From: Allobosea sp. OK403
GTDB taxonomy: Bacteria; Pseudomonadota; Alphaproteobacteria; Rhizobiales; Beijerinckiaceae
Direction: 5' to 3'
Length of the DNA stretch: 64,000 nt
Assembly (NCBI RefSeq): GCF_900113835.1
Contig: NZ_FOQV01000007.1
Span: 210,944 to 274,943 of the forward strand
This document shows positions 36,862-44,836 of the stretch, one piece after another. Made by a program: the position numbers and the translations under genes. The notes beneath the pieces are model-generated. The model ran no database searches. It was not told the DNA's origin and saw nothing but the letters and a program-made list of their open reading frames with translations. Position 1 is the first letter of the stretch. Every line of letters starts with the position of its first letter.

Positions 36862-36899
36862 TGCCTATCCCTGTTCAAGTGATGCCTATCCCTGTTCAA
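36858..36899. repeat. 21-bp perfect tandem duplication over the amidohydrolase stop
   Basis: Two identical 21-bp units, each reading GTGATGCCTATCCCTGTTCA plus A, follow each other at 36858-36878 and 36879-36899. The first contains the TGA stop of the amidohydrolase. The duplication lengthens the gap to the next gene by one unit. Confidence 0.92.
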
Positions 36900-36922
36900 A
36901 CCCCTTCGTTGGAGATTCCGGC

Positions 36923-37786
36923 GTGAAGATCACCCGTTCGTCCTTCCTCACCCTCGGCCTCGGCGCCGCCGCCGGACTCGTATTTGGCACCGCGCCCCGC
37001 AGCGCCAGCGCCAAGGAATGGAAGGTCATCCGCGTCGCCACGGAAGGCGCCTTTCCCCCCTACAACATGCATGCGCCCGACGGCCGCCTGATCGGCTTCG
37101 AGCCGGAGCTGCTGCAAGAATTGTCCGCGCGCATGAACATCAAATGCGAGATGATCGCGCAGGCCTGGGACGGCATGATCGCCGGTCTGACCGACGGCAA
37201 ATACGACGCGATCATGGACGCGGTCTCGATCACGCCCAAGCGCCAGGAGGTCATCGCCTTCTCGACGCCTTACGCAGCGGCTCCCTCCGGCCTCGCCATC
37301 ATGAAGGACGGCGCCATCAAGTCGTTGCCGGGCACCGGCACGCGGATCCAACTGGCCGATGAGGCTGCGACGAAGGCGGCGGTCGAGGAGATGGCCAAGC
37401 CGCTCGCCGGCAAGACCATCGGCGTCCAGGTCGCGACGATCCAGAACGACTTCCTGACCAAATACCTCAAGGACGTCGTCACCATCCGCACCTACTCGTC
37501 CGGTCCCGATACCTTCCTCGATCTGAAGAGCGGGCGCGTCGACGCTGTGATGGCCTCGGCGATCAACCTCAACGCCTCCGCCAAGAAGTCGAATGGCGAG
37601 ATGATCGCCTCGGGCTTTGTCTTCGCCGGCGGCCTGCTCGGGCAGGGCTCGGCGGTCGGGCTGCGCAAGGGCGATCCCGAGCTGAAGGAGCTCTTCGACA
37701 AGGCGCTGAAGTCCGTGGCGGAGGACGGCACGCTGAAGCGCCTCGCGCTGAAGTGGTTCGAGATCGACATCACGCCCGCGCTCTGA
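36923..37786 (+). CDS. polar amino-acid ABC binding protein (family 3)
   Basis: The 287-residue protein starts at GTG 36923 with GGAGA 7 nt upstream. It has an export signal (KITRSSFLTLGLGAAAGLVF) and then the family-3 receptor pattern IRVATEGAFPPYNM, LIGFEPELLQEL, WDGMIAGLTDGKYDAIMDAV and SITPKRQEVIAFS. It feeds two permeases and an ATPase encoded directly downstream. The family binds polar or S-containing amino acids and opines; context suggests a sulfur-containing or N-acylated amino acid. Confidence 0.92.
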   Translation: MKITRSSFLTLGLGAAAGLVFGTAPRSASAKEWKVIRVATEGAFPPYNMHAPDGRLIGFEPELLQELSARMNIKCEMIAQAWDGMIAGLTDGKYDAIMDAVSITPKRQEVIAFSTPYAAAPSGLAIMKDGAIKSLPGTGTRIQLADEAATKAAVEEMAKPLAGKTIGVQVATIQNDFLTKYLKDVVTIRTYSSGPDTFLDLKSGRVDAVMASAINLNASAKKSNGEMIASGFVFAGGLLGQGSAVGLRKGDPELKELFDKALKSVAEDGTLKRLALKWFEIDITPAL

Positions 37787-37808
37787 CGCCGCGGACGATA
37801 CGCCGCAG

Positions 37809-38534
37809 ATGGGCGAGGCTTTCACCCTGCTAGGTTTCGGCCCCGAAGGTTGGGGGCACGCCCTGCTGACCGCGGGGCTGACGACGCTTGCCGTCTCGGC
37901 CTGCGCCTTCGCCTGCGGGCTCGTCCTGGGCACGCTCTGCGCCTGGGCCAAGATCGCGGGGCCGCCGGTGCTGCGCCGCGCCGCCGATATCTATGGCGTG
38001 GTGCTGCGCGGGATTCCGGACCTGCTGGTGATCTACCTGTTCTATTTCGGCGGCCGCCAGATCGTCACTGCGATCGCCAACCAGTTCGGCCATACCGGTC
38101 CCGTCGAGATCAGCGGCTTCGTCGCGGGTTCCCTCGCTATCGGGCTGATCTCCGGCGCGGCGCAAGCGGAGGTGCTGCGTGGCGCCTTCCACGCCATTCC
38201 GCCGGGAACGCTGGAAGCCGCGCGGGTCACGGGCATGAGGCGCTGGACCATGTTCCGACGCATTATCGCGCCGCAGGCGCTGCGGACGGCTTTGCCGGGC
38301 TTAGGCAACCAATGGCAGTCGGTGATCAAGGAATCGGCGCTGGTCTCGGTGACCGGACTGGTCGAGACCTTGCGCGCCGTCAGCGTCGCGGCGAATTCAA
38401 CGGAATTGCCCTTCCTGTTCTTCCTGGCCGGCGGCGCGATCTATCTTGCGATCACCACGGTCTCAGGGCTCGTCTTCCGTATCGCGGAATGGCGGGCCAT
38501 GCGCGGCCAGCCAGCCATGCGGGTGGGGGGCTAG
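37809..38534 (+). CDS. amino-acid ABC permease 1 (HisQ/GlnP type)
   Basis: This is a 241-residue protein with about five helices. LVIYLFYFGGRQIV follows an IPDLL motif, and the EAA region is GTLEAARVTGMRRWTMFRRI followed by IAPQALRTALPGLGNQW. It forms a heteromeric channel with the next gene product. It begins 22 nt after the binding-protein stop. Confidence 0.9.
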   Translation: MGEAFTLLGFGPEGWGHALLTAGLTTLAVSACAFACGLVLGTLCAWAKIAGPPVLRRAADIYGVVLRGIPDLLVIYLFYFGGRQIVTAIANQFGHTGPVEISGFVAGSLAIGLISGAAQAEVLRGAFHAIPPGTLEAARVTGMRRWTMFRRIIAPQALRTALPGLGNQWQSVIKESALVSVTGLVETLRAVSVAANSTELPFLFFLAGGAIYLAITTVSGLVFRIAEWRAMRGQPAMRVGG

Positions 38535-38538
38535 CGGC

Positions 38539-39240
38539 GTGGATCTCGCTTTCATCGCCGAGGTGTTTCCGAAGCTCTTGGCAGGCCTGCCGCTGACGCT
38601 GAGCCTTGCGGTGCTGTCCCTGAGCGGCGGCGCCATCCTCGCGCTCTTGCTCTCGGGCCTGCGGGCCTCGTCCTGGCTCGGCGCGCAGTTCGCGAATTTC
38701 TATGTCTACATCTTTCGCGGCACGCCGCTGCTGATCCAGATCTTCCTGATCTATTACGGGCTCGCCCAGTTTCCGGCGCTGCGGCATTCGCTGCTCTGGC
38801 CGCTCCTGCGCGAGCCTTATGTCTGCGCCGTCCTGGCGCTCATGCTGAACGACGCTGCCTACACCTCGGAGATCCTGCGCGGCGGTCTGCGCGCCGTGTC
38901 GAGCGGGGCGATCGAGGCCGCCAAGGTCGCCGGCATGTCGCGCCCGACCATGCTGCGCCGCATTGTCCTGCCGCTGGCCTTCCGCCAGGCGCTGCCGGCC
39001 TATGGGGCGGAGGTGACCAGCATGGTCAAGGCGACCTCGCTCGCCAGCGTCGTGACCTTGATGGAGGTGACGGGCCTCGCCCGGGCAGAGGTCTCGCAGA
39101 GCTATCGCGCGATCGAGGTCTTCCTCTGCGCGGCAGTGATCTATCTCGTGCTCGTCACCGTGATCACGCGCCTCGTCCATTGGCTGGAAGCCCGGCTTTC
39201 GACCCATCGCAGCCCCGCCCTCGACCGGAGCCCGGCATGA
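38539..39240 (+). CDS. amino-acid ABC permease 2 (HisM type)
   Basis: The 233-residue permease starts at GTG 38539, 4 nt after the stop of permease 1 and preceded by a G-rich ribosome site. It has YIFRGTPLLIQIFLIYYGL, an EAA motif GAIEAAKVAGMSRPTMLRRI, and VTSMVKATSLASVVTLMEVT. A frame start at 38446 would overlap permease 1 by about 90 nt and lacks family similarity. The stop overlaps the ATPase start by ATGA. Confidence 0.9.
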   Translation: MDLAFIAEVFPKLLAGLPLTLSLAVLSLSGGAILALLLSGLRASSWLGAQFANFYVYIFRGTPLLIQIFLIYYGLAQFPALRHSLLWPLLREPYVCAVLALMLNDAAYTSEILRGGLRAVSSGAIEAAKVAGMSRPTMLRRIVLPLAFRQALPAYGAEVTSMVKATSLASVVTLMEVTGLARAEVSQSYRAIEVFLCAAVIYLVLVTVITRLVHWLEARLSTHRSPALDRSPA

Positions 39241-40031
39241 ATCCGACAACGGTTCGAACCCCGACAACGGTCCGACTGGCCAATATCCATAAGAGCTTCG
39301 GCAGGCAGGAGGTGCTGCGGGGCATCGATCTCGAGGCTCGCGATGGCGACGTCATCTCGATCATCGGCTCCAGCGGCTCGGGCAAGAGCACCTTGCTGCG
39401 CTGCATCCCCTTCCTCGAGATTCCCGATCAGGGCGAGGTCACGGTCGGGGACGAGACGATCGTCCTGACCGGCGCGGGGCACCGGTTTTCACGCGCGGAG
39501 AGGCAGAAGATCCGCCGGTTGCGCGGGCAGATCGGCTTCGTGTTCCAGAGCTTCAATCTCTGGCCGCATATGACCGCGCTGCAGAATGTCATGGAGGTGC
39601 CGCTGCATGTGCAGGGCAGGCCCCGCGCCGAATGTCGCGAGGAGGCCGAGGCCATGCTCGCCAAGGTCGGCCTGGCGGATAAGCGCGATGCCTGGCCGGC
39701 GCATCTCTCCGGCGGCCAGCAGCAGCGCGTGGCGATCGCCCGCGCACTGGCGAGCCGGCCCCGCGCCCTGTTGTTCGACGAGCCCACCTCGGCGCTCGAT
39801 CCCGAACTGGTGGGCGAGGTCCTGCGCGTCATCCGCGCCTTGGCCGAGGAGGGGCGCACCATGCTGATCGTGACGCATGAGATGGCCTTCGCACGCGAGG
39901 TCTCCAGCCACGCCATTTATCTGCATGAAGGCCGCATCGAGGAGGCGGGTCCGCCGCAGCAGGTCTTCCTCGATCCGGTTTCCGAGCGCTGTCGCCGTTT
40001 CGTCCGGGGCCAGGCCGGCCCAGTCGATTGA
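39237..40031 (+). CDS. amino-acid ABC ATPase (GlnQ/HisP type)
   Basis: The 264-residue ATPase has Walker A GSSGSGKST, Q-loop FVFQSFNLWPHMTALQN, signature LSGGQQQRVAIARALA, Walker B ALLFDEPTSALDPE and H-loop VTHEMAFAREV. It energises the importer. Its N-terminus carries a duplicated hexapeptide (PTTVRT then PTTVRL) from an 18-bp tandem duplication just after the ATG. The stop lies in the first unit of a triple 21-bp repeat. Confidence 0.95.
   Translation: MNPTTVRTPTTVRLANIHKSFGRQEVLRGIDLEARDGDVISIIGSSGSGKSTLLRCIPFLEIPDQGEVTVGDETIVLTGAGHRFSRAERQKIRRLRGQIGFVFQSFNLWPHMTALQNVMEVPLHVQGRPRAECREEAEAMLAKVGLADKRDAWPAHLSGGQQQRVAIARALASRPRALLFDEPTSALDPELVGEVLRVIRALAEEGRTMLIVTHEMAFAREVSSHAIYLHEGRIEEAGPPQQVFLDPVSERCRRFVRGQAGPVD
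39243..39278 (+). repeat. 18-bp in-frame tandem duplication at the ATPase N-terminus
   Basis: CCGACAACGGTTCGAACC (39243-39260) is followed by CCGACAACGGTCCGACTG (39261-39278), 14-15 of 18 identical. It adds six residues to the N-terminus before the ABC fold and keeps the frame. Confidence 0.85.
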
Positions 40032-40085
40032 ACTGCAGGTCCTGTCGATTGAACTGCAGGTCTTGTCGATTGAACTGAAGGAACG
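40023..40085. repeat. 21-bp unit repeated three times over the ATPase stop
   Basis: GTCGATTGAACTGCAGGTCC plus T at 40023-40043 and GTCGATTGAACTGCAGGTCT plus T at 40044-40064 are followed by GTCGATTGAACTGAAGGAAC plus G at 40065-40085. The ATPase TGA lies in unit 1. Unit 3 has drifted to contain GAAGGA, the ribosome site of the next gene. Each unit offers an in-phase TGA because 21 is a multiple of three. Confidence 0.93.
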
Positions 40086-40087
40086 CC

Positions 40088-40780
40088 GTGTCGTCCGATC
40101 CCCACCTCTCACTGCCCATCGAGCGGCGGAGTCTGGCCGACATCGCCCGGCTTCGCCTCCAAGAGGACATCGTGCGCGGCCGGCTCGCTCCCGGCGAGAC
40201 GCTGACCGAGGTTGCGCTGTCGAGCCGCCTGGGCGTCGGCCGGGGGACGATCCGCACGGCGCTGTTCACTCTGGAGGGCAATGAGCTCGTCATCCGCGCG
40301 CCATACTCCAATTGGCGGGTGGCGCCGCTGAATGCGCAGGTCATATGGGAGATTTATACGCTGCGCGAGGCGCTGGAGGGCCTGGCTGCGCGCATCCTGG
40401 CGGAGCGCTCGACGCAAGGAGCGGCGCAGCGGCTGCGGGAGGCTTTCGCAAGGCTCGGGCCTGCGGAAGCGGAGCCGCTGGATCAGCGGGTGGCCGCCGA
40501 TCTCGATCTGCATCGCGCCACTGTCGAGCTGACTGGGCACCAGCATCTGATCCACCGATACGCCGCCCTGTCCGCCAAGATGGAGTGGCTCTACCGCTGG
40601 TCGGAGGAGCACTGGCCCCAGCGCTATCCCCTGGAGGAAAGCCATCGTCCTCTGGTCGAGGCCCTCCTGAGCGGCTCGCCGCTCCAGGCGGAAGCGGCTG
40701 TGCGGCAGCATATCACTGTGAGCCTCGCAGAGGACCTGAAGGGATATGCCGCGCTCGAAGCCAGGCGCGCCGCGCGTTGA
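40088..40780 (+). CDS. GntR-family regulator with FCD-type ligand domain
   Basis: This is a 230-residue protein with a winged helix at 15-80 (ARLRLQEDIVRGRLAPGETL, VALSSRLGVGRGTIRTALFT). An all-helical FCD-like domain follows with metal-type acid and histidine positions (DLDLHRATVELTGH, EESHRPLVEAL, RQHI). FCD regulators sense small organic or amino acids and usually repress the adjacent operon. GTG 40088 is preceded by GAAGGA at 6 nt, supplied by the last unit of the tandem repeat. It sits between the importer and the methyltransferase genes. Confidence 0.88.
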   Translation: MSSDPHLSLPIERRSLADIARLRLQEDIVRGRLAPGETLTEVALSSRLGVGRGTIRTALFTLEGNELVIRAPYSNWRVAPLNAQVIWEIYTLREALEGLAARILAERSTQGAAQRLREAFARLGPAEAEPLDQRVAADLDLHRATVELTGHQHLIHRYAALSAKMEWLYRWSEEHWPQRYPLEESHRPLVEALLSGSPLQAEAAVRQHITVSLAEDLKGYAALEARRAAR

Positions 40781-40807
40781 AATCCCCTATCGAATTGGAA
40801 GAGTGAG

Positions 40808-41725
40808 ATGACGACGAGCCTTGGCGTGACCGTGCTGGATGGTGGCATGGGGCGTGAATTGAAGCGCATGGGTGCGCCGTTCCGGCAGCCCGAATGGTCG
40901 GCGCTGGCCCTGATGGAGGCGCCCGACACGGTGCTGGCCGCCCATCGCTCGTTCATCGCCAGCGGGGCGGAGATCGTCACCACCAACAGCTATGCGCTGG
41001 TGCCGTTCCATATCGGGGAAGAGCGCTTCGCGCGTGACGGCGCGCGGCTGGCGGCGCTTGCGGGCAAGCTGGCGCGGCAGGCGGCCGATGAGGAGGCCGA
41101 ACGGACGGGGCGCGTCGTGCGCGTCGCAGGCTCGCTGCCGCCATTGTTTGGATCCTACCAGCCCGAACTGTTCGATGCCGCGCGTGCGCCGGCGATGCTC
41201 GATCGTCTGGTGCAAGCCCTCCTGCCGCATGTCGATCTGTTCCTGGCCGAGACCCAGAGCTGCATCGCCGAGGCCCTGGCGGCTTGCGCCGCAGTCGCCC
41301 CGACCGGACGGCCGATCTGGGTTTCGTTCACGCTGCAGGACGATGAGATCAACCGGACCGAGGCCCGGCTGCGCTCGGGCGAAGCCGTGGCCGATGCGAT
41401 TGCCGCGGTCCGGCAGGCGGGCGTGCAAGCGGTACTGTTCAACTGCAGCCGGCCCGAGGTGATGGGGCCTGCCGTCGATATCGCCGCGCATATCCTTGGC
41501 GACAGCGATATCGCGATCGGCGTCTACGCGAACGCCTTCCCGGAGAAGACCGGCGAGGCGGCAGCCAATGAGGGCATCTCCGCGCTGCGCGAGGATGTCG
41601 CTCCGCAGCGCTATCTCGGCTGGGCCCAGGACTGGCGCCGGCGCGGCGCCAGGATCATCGGGGGCTGCTGCGGGATCGGGCCGGACTATATCTGCGCCAT
41701 TCACAAGGGATTGAAGGCGGAGTGA
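40808..41725 (+). CDS. homocysteine S-methyltransferase family protein
   Basis: The 305-residue protein has the Zn-thiolate triad: C213 in LFNCSRPE and C287-C288 in IIGGCCGIGPD. An N-terminal barrel start TVLDGGMGREL and TNSYALVPFHIG are typical of the family. Members transfer a methyl group from S-methylmethionine, SAM or similar donors to homocysteine (or selenohomocysteine) to make methionine. Last in the rightward cluster, it fits salvage of imported S-methylated amino acids. It is convergent with the RND pump gene. Confidence 0.92.
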   Translation: MTTSLGVTVLDGGMGRELKRMGAPFRQPEWSALALMEAPDTVLAAHRSFIASGAEIVTTNSYALVPFHIGEERFARDGARLAALAGKLARQAADEEAERTGRVVRVAGSLPPLFGSYQPELFDAARAPAMLDRLVQALLPHVDLFLAETQSCIAEALAACAAVAPTGRPIWVSFTLQDDEINRTEARLRSGEAVADAIAAVRQAGVQAVLFNCSRPEVMGPAVDIAAHILGDSDIAIGVYANAFPEKTGEAAANEGISALREDVAPQRYLGWAQDWRRRGARIIGGCCGIGPDYICAIHKGLKAE

Positions 41726-41746
41726 GGCAGCCCTGTGCGACCGCGC

Positions 41747-44700
41747 TCAGCTCGTGGCCGCGGGGTGGGCCGTCTCAGGCGACGCTCCCGGCTCGGCGCT
41801 TGGCTCCTTCAGCCGGAACCAGGCGACATAGAGCGCCGGCAGGAACAGCAGCGTCAGCACCGTTCCGACGATGATGCCGCCCATCATGGCGTAGGCCATC
41901 GGCCCCCAGAAGACCTCGCGCGCGATCGGGATCAGCGCGAGGCTCGCCGCTGCCGCGGTGAGCAGGATCGGCCGCATGCGGTGCTCGGTTGCTTCGACCA
42001 CGGCGGTCCAGCCATCCCGGCCCTCCTCGCGCAGATGCTCGATCTGGACGACGAGGATAACCGAGTTGCGGATCAGGATGCCGATCAGCGCCAGCACGCC
42101 CAGAATGGCGACGAAGCCGAGCGGCGCACCGCTGGGCACGAGCGCCGAGACCACGCCGATCAAGCCCAGCGGCGCCACGACGACGACCAGGAACAATCGC
42201 TGGAAGCTCTGCAGCTGGATCATCAGGATCGTGGCCATGGCGAAGAGCATGACGGGCACGATGGCGACGATCGGCCCCTGGCCCTTGGCGCTTTCCTCGA
42301 CCGCGCCGCCGGTGGCGATCTTGTAGCCGGCCGGCAGCGTCGTGATGATCTCGCGCAGGCTCGGTTCGAGCGCCTTGACCACGGTCGCCGGCTGCAACGC
42401 GGTGATGACGTTGGCCTTGACAGTCACCGTCGGCAGGCGGTCGCGCCGCCAGACCACGGGCTGCTCGGATTCGTAGCGGAAATTGGCGATCGCCGCGAGC
42501 GGGACCGTTTTGCCGGTACTGCTCTGGACCTGCAGGTTCTGCAGCGTGTCGATCGAGGAACGCTCGGCGTCGCGCGCCCGGCCCATGACATTGATCAGGT
42601 AGATGCTGTCGCGCACCTGTGTCGTGGTCGCGCCGCTGACGACGCTGTTCAGGGTGGTCGCGATCGTTTCCGAGGTGATGCCGAGCTGGGCCGCCTTGTC
42701 CTGCAGCACATCGACCTTCACGACACGGCCGGGCTCGTTCCAATCATAGACGACGTCGCCGAGATCCTTGCTCGGCCCGATCGTGCTGGCGACCTTCTGC
42801 GCCAGTGCGCGCACGGTCTGGATGTCGGGCCCGCTGACCCGGTACTGGATCGGGCGCCCGACCGGGGGGCCGATGTCGAGCAGATGGACGAACGCGTCGG
42901 TCCCGACGAAATCGCGGGCCAGAATGGCCTTCAGCTTGGGGCGCAGGCGATCGCGCGCGGCGATGTCCTTCGTCACGATGACGATCTGCCCGAAATTCGG
43001 GCTCGCCGGCTGGACGTCGTAGGACAGCACGAAGCGCACCGCGCCCTGGCCGACATAGGACGACCAATGCTCGATATCGGGCTCGCCGACGAGGGCCTGC
43101 TTCTCGAAACGATCCATCTGGTCGCGCGTCTGCGTGATCGAGGCGTTCTGCGGGACGGTCCAGTCGATGATCAGTTCGCGCCGGTCGGAGGACGGGAAGA
43201 ACTGTTCCTGGACGAAGCGCATGCCGCCGACCGAGAGGGCAAACAGCGCTACCGTCGCCGCGATCGTCAGCCATTTCCAGCGCACGCAGGCGCGCAGGAG
43301 TTGGTTGAAGGCGCGGGTCAACCGTCCGGGCCCCTCATGATGCTGCTTCATCGTCTTGGGCAGCAGCGTGACGCCGAGCAGCGGCGCAAACAGCACCGCG
43401 ACCACCCAGGAGACGAGCAGCGACACGGCGATGACGACGAAAAGGGTGAAGGTGAACTCGCCCGCGGCACTGCCGTTGAGGCCGACTGGGATGAAGCTCG
43501 CCACCGTCACCAGCGTACCGGTGAGCATCGGAAACGCCGTCGAGGTGTAGACATAGGTCGCGGCCTTCTGGAGCGTGTCGCCGACCTCGAGCCGCGCCAC
43601 CATCATCTCGACCGCGATCATGGCGTCGTCGACGAGCAAGCCGAGCGCGATGATGAGCGCGCCAAGCGAGATGCGCTGCAGCGAGATGCCGGCGAGCTCC
43701 ATGAAGACGAAGGTAATGGCGAGCACGAGCGGGATCGTCAGCGCCACCACGAAGCCGGCGCGTGCGCCCAGGCTGATGAAGCTGACGATGAGCACGATGG
43801 CGACCGCCTCGGCCAGCGCCTTGGTGAAGCCGCCGACTGCCTCTTCCACGATCGCAGGCTGGTCGGAGACCAGATGCACGCCGACGCCGATCGGCAGCTC
43901 CGCCTCGATCTTGTTCATCTCGGCCTTCAGCGCCTCGCCGAAATGGAGCAGGTTGGCGTTGGGCTTCATGCCGATGGCGAGCCCGATCGCAGGTTGCCCG
44001 CCGACGCGGAACAGCGATGTCGGCGGATCGGCATAGCCGCGGCTGATGGTGGCGACGTCGCCAAGCCGGAAGAAGCGGTCGTTGATGCGCAGATTGATCG
44101 CGCGCAGGCTGTCTTCGGAGGTGAACTGGCCGCCGACGCGTACGCTGACGCGCTCGCCCTTGGCCTCGATCGTGCCGGAGGGCGTGATCGCGTTCTGCGC
44201 CTTCAGCGTGTCGACGACCATCTGCTGGGTGATGCCCAGCGCTGCGATCTCACGTGTCGAGAATTCGAGATAGATGACCTCGTCCTGCGCGCCGATGAGA
44301 TCGACCTTGCCGACATTGGGGACCGTCAGGACCTTGGCGCGGACATCCTCGACATAGTCGCGCAATTGCCGTTGGCTCAACCCGTCGGAGGTGAAGGCGT
44401 AGACATTGCCGTAAACGTCGCCGAAATTGTCGTTGAACAAGGGTCCGACGATGCCGTCGGGAAACTGCCCCCGGATATCCCCGATCATGTTGCGGATCTT
44501 GACCCAGATCGCGGGGATGTCCTTGGCCTTGGTCGTGTCCTTGAGGTTGACGAAGATCGTCGTCTGCCCCGGCATGTTGAGGCTCTTGGCGTAATCGAAG
44601 CTGTCGAGCTCCTCGAGCTTCTTCTCGATCCGGTCGGTGACCTGGCTGATCGTGTCCTCGACGGTGGCGCCCGGCCAGCGCGCCTGGATGATCATCGTCT

Positions 44701-44836
44701 TGATGGTGAAGTCGGGATCCTCGGCCCGGCCGAGGTTAAAATAGGAGAACAGGCCCATGACCGAAGCCACGATCATGAAGTACCAGATGAGCGAGCGGTG
44801 CTGCAGCGCCCAGTCGGAGAGGTTGAAGCTCTTCAC
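41747..44836 (-). CDS. RND-family multidrug efflux transporter
   Basis: The 1029-residue inner-membrane pump has twelve helices: TM1 near 15-35, two large periplasmic loops, and paired acids in the TM4 motif GLLVDDAMIAVEMM needed for proton coupling. Further RND motifs are ARWPGATVEDTISQVTDRIE and GAPLGFVAILGVLALIGILI. It pumps drugs or other amphiphiles through a periplasmic adaptor and an outer-membrane duct. The ATG overlaps the adaptor stop by 4 nt. No TolC gene is adjacent; the one at the left edge of the window is far away. Confidence 0.95.
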   Translation of the reverse strand: MKSFNLSDWALQHRSLIWYFMIVASVMGLFSYFNLGRAEDPDFTIKTMIIQARWPGATVEDTISQVTDRIEKKLEELDSFDYAKSLNMPGQTTIFVNLKDTTKAKDIPAIWVKIRNMIGDIRGQFPDGIVGPLFNDNFGDVYGNVYAFTSDGLSQRQLRDYVEDVRAKVLTVPNVGKVDLIGAQDEVIYLEFSTREIAALGITQQMVVDTLKAQNAITPSGTIEAKGERVSVRVGGQFTSEDSLRAINLRINDRFFRLGDVATISRGYADPPTSLFRVGGQPAIGLAIGMKPNANLLHFGEALKAEMNKIEAELPIGVGVHLVSDQPAIVEEAVGGFTKALAEAVAIVLIVSFISLGARAGFVVALTIPLVLAITFVFMELAGISLQRISLGALIIALGLLVDDAMIAVEMMVARLEVGDTLQKAATYVYTSTAFPMLTGTLVTVASFIPVGLNGSAAGEFTFTLFVVIAVSLLVSWVVAVLFAPLLGVTLLPKTMKQHHEGPGRLTRAFNQLLRACVRWKWLTIAATVALFALSVGGMRFVQEQFFPSSDRRELIIDWTVPQNASITQTRDQMDRFEKQALVGEPDIEHWSSYVGQGAVRFVLSYDVQPASPNFGQIVIVTKDIAARDRLRPKLKAILARDFVGTDAFVHLLDIGPPVGRPIQYRVSGPDIQTVRALAQKVASTIGPSKDLGDVVYDWNEPGRVVKVDVLQDKAAQLGITSETIATTLNSVVSGATTTQVRDSIYLINVMGRARDAERSSIDTLQNLQVQSSTGKTVPLAAIANFRYESEQPVVWRRDRLPTVTVKANVITALQPATVVKALEPSLREIITTLPAGYKIATGGAVEESAKGQGPIVAIVPVMLFAMATILMIQLQSFQRLFLVVVVAPLGLIGVVSALVPSGAPLGFVAILGVLALIGILIRNSVILVVQIEHLREEGRDGWTAVVEATEHRMRPILLTAAAASLALIPIAREVFWGPMAYAMMGGIIVGTVLTLLFLPALYVAWFRLKEPSAEPGASPETAHPAATS

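Noticed and set aside
36858..40085. CRISPR array
   Set aside because: The repeats are adjacent tandem units without spacers and no cas genes are present in the window.
40781..40807. SAM riboswitch upstream of the homocysteine methyltransferase
   Set aside because: Only 27 nt separate the GntR and methyltransferase genes, too short for any known SAM riboswitch.
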